This document shows, piece by piece, positions 32,078-37,696 of a stretch of 37,696 bases of DNA. Made by a program: the position numbers and the translations under genes. This DNA comes from a virus, in IMG/VR virus record IMGVR_UViG_3300030333_003867, positions 1 through 37,696 of that record. One strand, given 5' to 3'. How positions within the stretch are numbered: position 1 is the stretch's first letter; each line of letters begins with the position of its first letter. The notes beneath the pieces are model-generated. The model was not told the origin of the DNA. It worked only from the letters and a program-made list of their open reading frames with translations, and did not search any database.

Positions 32078-33426
32078 TGAGTAACATACTAAAAATTAAA
32101 TCGAGAACAACTGGAGCCGCTGGCGCACCAGGTACATTAGCTCAATCTGAATTAGCGTTTAACGAGCAGGACGACACTCTCTATATAGGATATAGTGGAA
32201 ATAACGTAAACGACTCAACTCGCGACAAAAAAGCTATTGCGGGTGTAGGAGCCTTTGTCGATAAAGCGACCTCTCAAGTCCTGACCAATAAAGACCTAAC
32301 AGCAACAAGTAACTCCTTTACGGTAGCTACAGCCACTCAGTCAGGTGTTGTTGAGCTTGCCACAAACACAGAGGCAAACGCTGGGTCAGATGCTTTTAGG
32401 GCCGTAACACCGGCAAACCTTGGTGCGTTCACAGGTAACACCAACATAACCACGGTAGGTACTATCAGCACGGGAGTCTGGAGCGGAACTAAACTCGTTG
32501 CTGGCAAAGTTCCAAACATCGAAGACCTTACAGTTGGTGGTGATCTTGCGATGGGGGGCAACAAAATTACAGGGCTTGCCACTTGTACCGCTTCGACAGA
32601 CGCAGCTTCTAAGGGCTACGTCGATGCTGTTAAAACTGGACTGGATGTAAAAGATTCTGTTCGTGTAGCAACAACCGCAGGCATCTCTGGATTTCCTAGT
32701 CCTGGTAGTCAGGTAACTGTTGATGGAGTTTCTTTGGCGAACAACGACAGAGTTCTAGTCAAAAACGAAGGCACGGCAAGTAATAATGGAATTTGGTTTT
32801 ACAACTCCTCTAATCACTCATTCACAAGAGCGACTGATGCCGATGGTAATGATGAGGTGACGGCGGGAATGTTCACTTTTGTATCCGAAGGAACAGTTAA
32901 CGCAGATACAGGTTGGGTATTAACGACAAACGATACTATTGCAGTCGGTACAACGGGATTAACATTTGCCCAGTTCAGCGGAGCGGGTTCATTTGTGGAC
33001 GGGAACGGTCTTGTTAAAACCGGCAACACACTAGCGGTAGACCTAAAGACAAATGGCGGTATTGTTTTCGATAACGGGGAGTTAAAGATCGACCTTGGGG
33101 CATCTGGTATTGATTCAGAAGGTGATCTTCCTGCCTCCAAAGTGTCTGGGCTTGGCTCACTCGCAACTCTCAGCGCGGTAGGTGCGGCCCAGATCACAGA
33201 CAACTCGGTAGGTGCGGCAGAACTAAACGTGAGCGGTAACGGAACCAACGGGCAGTACCTCATAACCGATGGAGACGGATCGTTTAGCTGGCAGACATTA
33301 CCAGTAACTGGAGGGACAGGAATTAATGTGGACAGTAACTACGTCCTCTCTATAGACAACACGGTAGCCACGTTAACAGGAACTCAGACGCTTACTAACA
33401 AAACCATAGATTGTGGAAGTTTCTAA
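32077..33426 (+). CDS. Tail fibre protein, 449 aa
   Basis: The N-terminus (KIKSRTTGAAGAPGTL, LAFNEQDDTLYIGYSG) is an attachment module seen in many phage fibres. Residues about 160-185 (GGNKITGLATCTASTDAASK, then GYVDA) are the classic fibre repeat junction, and 190-305 are another known fibre domain (VLVKNEGTASNNGIWFY, then FTRATDADGNDEVTAGMF). The C-terminus ends in TLTGTQTLTNKTIDCGSF, where other fibres usually continue, so this is perhaps the inner rod of a two-part fibre. The stop is followed at once by the ATG of the last fibre gene, which has a related N-terminus. Confidence 0.85.
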   Translation: MSNILKIKSRTTGAAGAPGTLAQSELAFNEQDDTLYIGYSGNNVNDSTRDKKAIAGVGAFVDKATSQVLTNKDLTATSNSFTVATATQSGVVELATNTEANAGSDAFRAVTPANLGAFTGNTNITTVGTISTGVWSGTKLVAGKVPNIEDLTVGGDLAMGGNKITGLATCTASTDAASKGYVDAVKTGLDVKDSVRVATTAGISGFPSPGSQVTVDGVSLANNDRVLVKNEGTASNNGIWFYNSSNHSFTRATDADGNDEVTAGMFTFVSEGTVNADTGWVLTTNDTIAVGTTGLTFAQFSGAGSFVDGNGLVKTGNTLAVDLKTNGGIVFDNGELKIDLGASGIDSEGDLPASKVSGLGSLATLSAVGAAQITDNSVGAAELNVSGNGTNGQYLITDGDGSFSWQTLPVTGGTGINVDSNYVLSIDNTVATLTGTQTLTNKTIDCGSF

Positions 33427-36400
33427 ATGTCCAATACGATTCAGATTAAACGGCGTACAAGCGGGTCGGGTACGCTTGCATCACTCCTTGAAGGTGAGCT
33501 AGGTGTAGATTTAACAGACAGCAACAAGCTGTACGTCGGAACCTCTGGCGGCAACCAACTACTTAACCCTACTGCCTCTGGAACCCTCACCTCTACTGGC
33601 GATTTTACCATAGACTCTGGTGACGGCATTATACTAGACGCAGATGGGGGAGCTATAAGCCTAAAGGATGGAGGCACTAGGTTTGGCGTTTTAGAAAATT
33701 CCTCAAGCAACTTTGTTATTCAGAACCCTATTGATGACAAAGACATTCTGTTTAAGATCAAGGATGGCGGGACTGTAAAAACTGCGCTGACCTTGGACGG
33801 ATCGGAAGATGGTAACGCTACTTTTAGTGGAACAGTAACCGCTTCTGGCGGCACACTCACGGGCAGACTCACTTTAGACACCGCCCAAGACGGATTACGC
33901 TTAAATAGTGCCGCTGCAATTCTTGGACAGACAAGTGGCACTACCAGCACTCAGCTACTATATTGGAACGGCTCAAACCAAAATGTTTATTTAGGGCGAT
34001 CAACGACAAGCCCAAACAACGGTTCTGTCAGTAATTGGTATTTCAGAGTAGGTGGTTCAGATAAATTATCAATCACCTCCGCAGGGGCAACGGTCACGGG
34101 CGATTTAGAAGTCCAGACAGCAAGCGGCGGTGAGTTATTAATTGACCGAAATGGAAATAGTGGCGTTTTACTTCAGCAAAAAAATAATGGTGCAGATAAT
34201 TCTGGTTCTCTAAAACTTCAGTCAGGGACATCTACTGTTTTCACAGCGGGTGGAACTGATATTTTAACGCTCACAAGCGGGACAGCAACCGTCAGCAACA
34301 ACTTAACAGTCGCTGGAAGTTGTACTTTTGCTGCGTTGTCTGGAACCTCTGGAACATTTAGCGGAGACTTAAAGGTAGGCAATACAGCGGTTCATCTGGC
34401 ATCAGCTTTTAGCAACCAAAAAGGATTTTCAGTTAATGCTACAACAGGGCGTACTGATGCGGTTGGTAACAACGTGTCAGGCTTGCAAGTTGGTCGGTAT
34501 GGGGGTGACGGTGCTATTCAAATTTGGAGATATGCTAGTAATCAGATTGGGGAAATATCTAATTCTGAGCTTACGTTAAATGTTCCTTTCAGAATCACCA
34601 ACGGAATAAAACTTTCCCGCACTAGCGAGTATGAAAATCTAATCTCTTGCGTAGACTCTGGCGGGAACCAGACGTTAAAAATCCTGGGAAACCGTGCTGC
34701 TTCCAACGCCTCCACGGGAACAGACGTTCGTATAGGCGGCGAACAGGACAGGACAACGGGTAACGCTTTTGAGGTAGTTCAAGGTAGCAGCACATATTTT
34801 CAAATCGCCAGTAGTGGTGCTGCCACATTTTTTGGAAACAGTATTACCGCCGCTGACGCAAACTTTGAACGCAGTTTAGGTAACAGCCAGCCAACAGATA
34901 CCACATCAAGTATATACTTAAAAGACACAGCCTCACTTGCTGCTGGTATAGGAGGTTCAATAGTTTTTAGCGGCAGATACTCCACAAACAATTTTCTAGG
35001 CCAAGGGCCGTATGTGAGAGGCGTAAAGATTAATGCTACAAGCGGAGATTACAGCTATGGCCTAGCGTTTGGGACAAGGAAAAACGGAGTTAACGTATCC
35101 GATGAAGCTGCAAGGTTTGATGAAGATGGTGCGCTGCTCATTAACACCGCCAGCAAAGGTAGCTCAACGGGTAAACTATACGCAGGCAGTCCATATACTG
35201 CATCATCAGCAATAGCACAATTTAACGGTTTTCTTCGTTTTGGATTTGGCATAACGCATGACGCTACAAGGGGCATAAATCCAAATGTTACAGGCCAAGG
35301 TTCTATTGGATTGGATGGTAATCGTTACGGCAAGGGATTCTTTAACAGGCTGGACATAGGCGCAGCGAACGCTGGAGAACAGACTTCGTTTGGCGATCTG
35401 GTGGTTAAGCAACAGGGCGACACTAATGCAGACGGTTTCGCTGTAGTCGGCACATCTAACTCTGGCAATTCATCCCTTCGCCTTTGGGTTGATTCTGGTG
35501 GGAACAGGAAAATAAATGCTGGAACCACAGAAGTTTTTTCGTTCACCAACTCGGCTATTAGTTTGTTAAAGCCTGTTACCCTTACGGGAACCTTAACAAT
35601 AACCAGTAACAACAATCTGGTTCTCGGTAACGGAGCAAACAACACAGGGTTCTTCAGATTTTATAACAACAATTCAACTGCATATTATTTAGATTGGAAA
35701 TCTACTGGGCAAAGAGCGTATGAAATTGTTGGGTCAAGTTCAGGCGGTGCTTACACAACTACATTTAAGAACGCTGGAACTGGAGGGCATAATGTTAGCA
35801 TAGACGGCAATCTGACAGTAACAGGAACTATATCCGCTGGGAGTAATGCCGACACGTTAGATAATTTAGACTCGACTCAGTTCTTGCGGAGTGATGCCGA
35901 TGACACAACCACAGGCAGACTAACAATAGCAAATACTAGCGGAGCGGATGGTCTGGTAATAGCTGGCGGGGAGAACACGGGTATCTCTGCAAGGCTATTC
36001 TTTGAAACTGGTACGTCAGGTCAAGGTACATCAATTTTAAACGTAGGTGGAGGGTTTCAGTTCAGAACAGGCGCAACGGCGGGTAGCTCAAGCGGGGCAG
36101 AAAGGATGCACCTCTCTAGCGGCGGCACTCTGTACCCTCAGTCTAACGGACAAGATTTAGGTACATCTACAAAGCGTTGGGAACTAAAAGCCACAAGTGG
36201 AAACTTTAGCGGACAGGCAGAGTTCCAAAACAAACTGCACCTTATCGGGTTGACGTTGGATTCTGGCGGCACTCCTAGCTATATAAAAATCAAGACGAAG
36301 ATTCCGTTTGCAAGTTCCGCAGCGGACTTCACGGTTAACATTAAAGGTTTCCAATATGGTTCAGCCAGAACAGTTGATCTAAAGATTTGCTGGCACTACT

Positions 36401-37696
36401 ACAACAGCACATTCTACAACGCCACTATAAGTTCAGCAGGGGGTTGGTTGCCGACAGCGCAGCTATCAGCCGAGGATGATAACGGTACTGACATGGTGTG
36501 CATTGTTTTGGCTAGTCCCGGCTACTGGCCGAAGATGTACGTTGAATCTGCATACTCTAAATACTACGGGAGTAGCACAAACTATTTCACGGGCTGGACA
36601 TGGACAGATGCAGCAGCGTCAGGAACGGGTAACAAGCTCGTCACCTTAACGTACAATAATAAATTTGGTAACGTACAAGCCACAGGGACACTATCCGTAA
36701 GCGGCACATCCACTTTCTACGGTTCACTTGATCTTCAAGACAATGACAAGCTGCTACTAGGTGCTGGGAACGATCTGCAAATTTACCATGACGGAAGTAA
36801 TTCATGGATTAACAACACAGGCACGGGGATTTTAGTTATTGGAGACAGTAATGGGGACGTACGCATAAGAGGAAAAAGTGGCGAGGAATCCATTGTTGCT
36901 AATGACGACGGGTCGGTAGAGTTATACCATGACAACAGTAAGAAATTTGAGACAACCTCCACAGGGGTATCAGTCACGGGTGGCAATCTTTTGGTTGGAA
37001 GCTCATCAACAGCAAATACCACTATCCGTATAAACAATTCTCTGACGGCTGGGAGTGATACAGCGGTATTTAGTTTTGGACTAGATAACAGCAGTTTTGA
37101 TTTCGCTGGGATGCGGTTAGATTATACCGACAGAGTAACTAAAGGGTTAGAATTATTCACCGCAGCGGCATACGGGTATCCGATAACTATTACTCCAAGC
37201 ACTAATAAAGACATTGCGTTAAATACCAGCGGTACTGGTAAAGTAACAACCACAGGTAACTTGACAGTCGGTGGCACTCTAACTAACGGAGGTTTTTATA
37301 GCGGCGGTAATGGGTTTGTTTCGCTGACAGCAAATAACCCTAGTATCAGATTTTATGAAAGCGACACAACTAATACGAACTGGGACATACAAGTAAACTC
37401 TGGCACGTTAAAGTTTTTAACCCTGTATGACAACAACACAAATTTTTCAGAAAAGCTGACGATTACGAATGCAGGAACTGTTACCGTTAACAACAACCTT
37501 ACCGTAGCTGGTAGCTGCACGTTTGCTGCATTGTCAGGAACTACTGCGACTTTTAGCGGCACATCAAACTTTGGTGGTTCGTACACAAACTTTGGCGGTG
37601 GTTATGGGTCAACTGGAGTTAGCATTTCAAGTGCAGGAAACATTGAAGCTAACGGCTACTTGACCGTTGACGGGGTGACTAATGTTACTGATCTGA
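33427..37696 (+). CDS. Giant tail fibre, partial (open at window end, at least 1423 codons)
   Basis: The ATG follows the previous TAA with no gap and I followed the frame open, with no stop, to the last base. The N-terminus (MSNTIQIKRRTSGSGTLAS, LYVGTSGGN) matches the attachment module of the preceding fibre. The rest is long beta-structured shaft rich in Gly, Ser, Thr and Asn. Known fibre signatures are visible: NADTLDNLDSTQFLRSDADD (about residue 806), and LQIYHDGSNSWINN with VELYHDNSKKFETTSTGVS (about 1115-1185). Between them a domain with KIPFASSAADFTVNIKGF and WHYYNSTFYNATI may be a carbohydrate-binding module. The C-terminus, where a self-cleaving chaperone could occur, lies beyond the window. 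Confidence 0.88.
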   Translation, partial: MSNTIQIKRRTSGSGTLASLLEGELGVDLTDSNKLYVGTSGGNQLLNPTASGTLTSTGDFTIDSGDGIILDADGGAISLKDGGTRFGVLENSSSNFVIQNPIDDKDILFKIKDGGTVKTALTLDGSEDGNATFSGTVTASGGTLTGRLTLDTAQDGLRLNSAAAILGQTSGTTSTQLLYWNGSNQNVYLGRSTTSPNNGSVSNWYFRVGGSDKLSITSAGATVTGDLEVQTASGGELLIDRNGNSGVLLQQKNNGADNSGSLKLQSGTSTVFTAGGTDILTLTSGTATVSNNLTVAGSCTFAALSGTSGTFSGDLKVGNTAVHLASAFSNQKGFSVNATTGRTDAVGNNVSGLQVGRYGGDGAIQIWRYASNQIGEISNSELTLNVPFRITNGIKLSRTSEYENLISCVDSGGNQTLKILGNRAASNASTGTDVRIGGEQDRTTGNAFEVVQGSSTYFQIASSGAATFFGNSITAADANFERSLGNSQPTDTTSSIYLKDTASLAAGIGGSIVFSGRYSTNNFLGQGPYVRGVKINATSGDYSYGLAFGTRKNGVNVSDEAARFDEDGALLINTASKGSSTGKLYAGSPYTASSAIAQFNGFLRFGFGITHDATRGINPNVTGQGSIGLDGNRYGKGFFNRLDIGAANAGEQTSFGDLVVKQQGDTNADGFAVVGTSNSGNSSLRLWVDSGGNRKINAGTTEVFSFTNSAISLLKPVTLTGTLTITSNNNLVLGNGANNTGFFRFYNNNSTAYYLDWKSTGQRAYEIVGSSSGGAYTTTFKNAGTGGHNVSIDGNLTVTGTISAGSNADTLDNLDSTQFLRSDADDTTTGRLTIANTSGADGLVIAGGENTGISARLFFETGTSGQGTSILNVGGGFQFRTGATAGSSSGAERMHLSSGGTLYPQSNGQDLGTSTKRWELKATSGNFSGQAEFQNKLHLIGLTLDSGGTPSYIKIKTKIPFASSAADFTVNIKGFQYGSARTVDLKICWHYYNSTFYNATISSAGGWLPTAQLSAEDDNGTDMVCIVLASPGYWPKMYVESAYSKYYGSSTNYFTGWTWTDAAASGTGNKLVTLTYNNKFGNVQATGTLSVSGTSTFYGSLDLQDNDKLLLGAGNDLQIYHDGSNSWINNTGTGILVIGDSNGDVRIRGKSGEESIVANDDGSVELYHDNSKKFETTSTGVSVTGGNLLVGSSSTANTTIRINNSLTAGSDTAVFSFGLDNSSFDFAGMRLDYTDRVTKGLELFTAAAYGYPITITPSTNKDIALNTSGTGKVTTTGNLTVGGTLTNGGFYSGGNGFVSLTANNPSIRFYESDTTNTNWDIQVNSGTLKFLTLYDNNTNFSEKLTITNAGTVTVNNNLTVAGSCTFAALSGTTATFSGTSNFGGSYTNFGGGYGSTGVSISSAGNIEANGYLTVDGVTNVTDL
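34297..34365 (+). repeat. Fibre repeat, copy A
   Basis: This 69-base segment encodes NNLTVAGSCTFAALSG followed by TSGTFSG. It matches copy B at 37492-37560, in the same reading frame 1065 codons later, at 21 of 23 residues, although 16 bases differ, mostly in third codon positions. Confidence 0.85.
37492..37560 (+). repeat. Fibre repeat, copy B
   Basis: Second copy of the 23-residue segment, ending TTATFSG instead of TSGTFSG. Each copy follows a KLTIT- or ILTLTS-type strand, so it probably marks the border between one fibre domain and the next. Confidence 0.85.

Noticed and set aside
33441-37586. Several reverse-strand frames across the last 4 kb.
   Set aside because: The + strand has one uninterrupted frame with known fibre signatures; the reverse frames are shadows of its codon bias (Pro, Val, Ser rich).

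Overview
The window is the packaging, virion-structure and tail-fibre part of a tailed, podovirus-like bacteriophage genome or prophage. Every convincing gene lies on the + strand. Genes are tightly packed with ATGA/GTGA-type stop-start overlaps, and the order is the usual phage order: integrase, small and large terminase, portal, scaffold, capsid, head-tail adaptor, tail nozzle, ejection proteins, fibres. No tail-tube, sheath or tape-measure genes for a long tail are seen. A tyrosine integrase with all expected catalytic residues indicates a temperate or once-temperate phage. Fibre and ejection-protein styles, and a 2OG-Fe(II) oxygenase-like gene, recall marine phages, but the host cannot be named from this sequence.

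Layout. 1-1300: a leader with inverted repeats and three small coupled genes, one a zinc ribbon. 1301-3151: an HTH protein, a coiled-coil protein and the integrase. 3148-6474: putative small terminase, a small HExxH zincin-like protein, large terminase and several small genes, two of them only 35 and 40 codons long. 6471-12748: portal, acidic scaffold, major capsid and a beta-rich decoration-like protein. 12844-18224: head-tail adaptor, a fibre-like protein and the tail nozzle. 18224-20329: a fibre with an AT-rich tip, a 2OG-oxygenase-like protein and a GNAT acetyltransferase. 20343-31499: three ejection-type proteins, the last 2816 residues long with a zincin motif. 31533-37696: two small proteins and two fibre proteins; the last fibre is open to the window edge (at least 1423 codons). 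Replication, transcription and lysis genes are not in the window. No gene-free stretch exceeds 300 bases; the longest is 10269-10417.

The main structural observation is a repeated control cassette. At three gene junctions (1301, 12774 and 31472) a hairpin is followed within a few bases by TTTCCNTTGACCCA, which resembles a -35 element, and the next plausible start codon lies 41-43 bases after the motif begins. This splits the window into units led by (1) HTH-integrase-terminase-head genes, (2) connector, tail and ejection genes, and (3) the distal fibres. The cassette looks like a combined terminator and promoter that resets transcription at each unit. Its function is inferred from sequence only.
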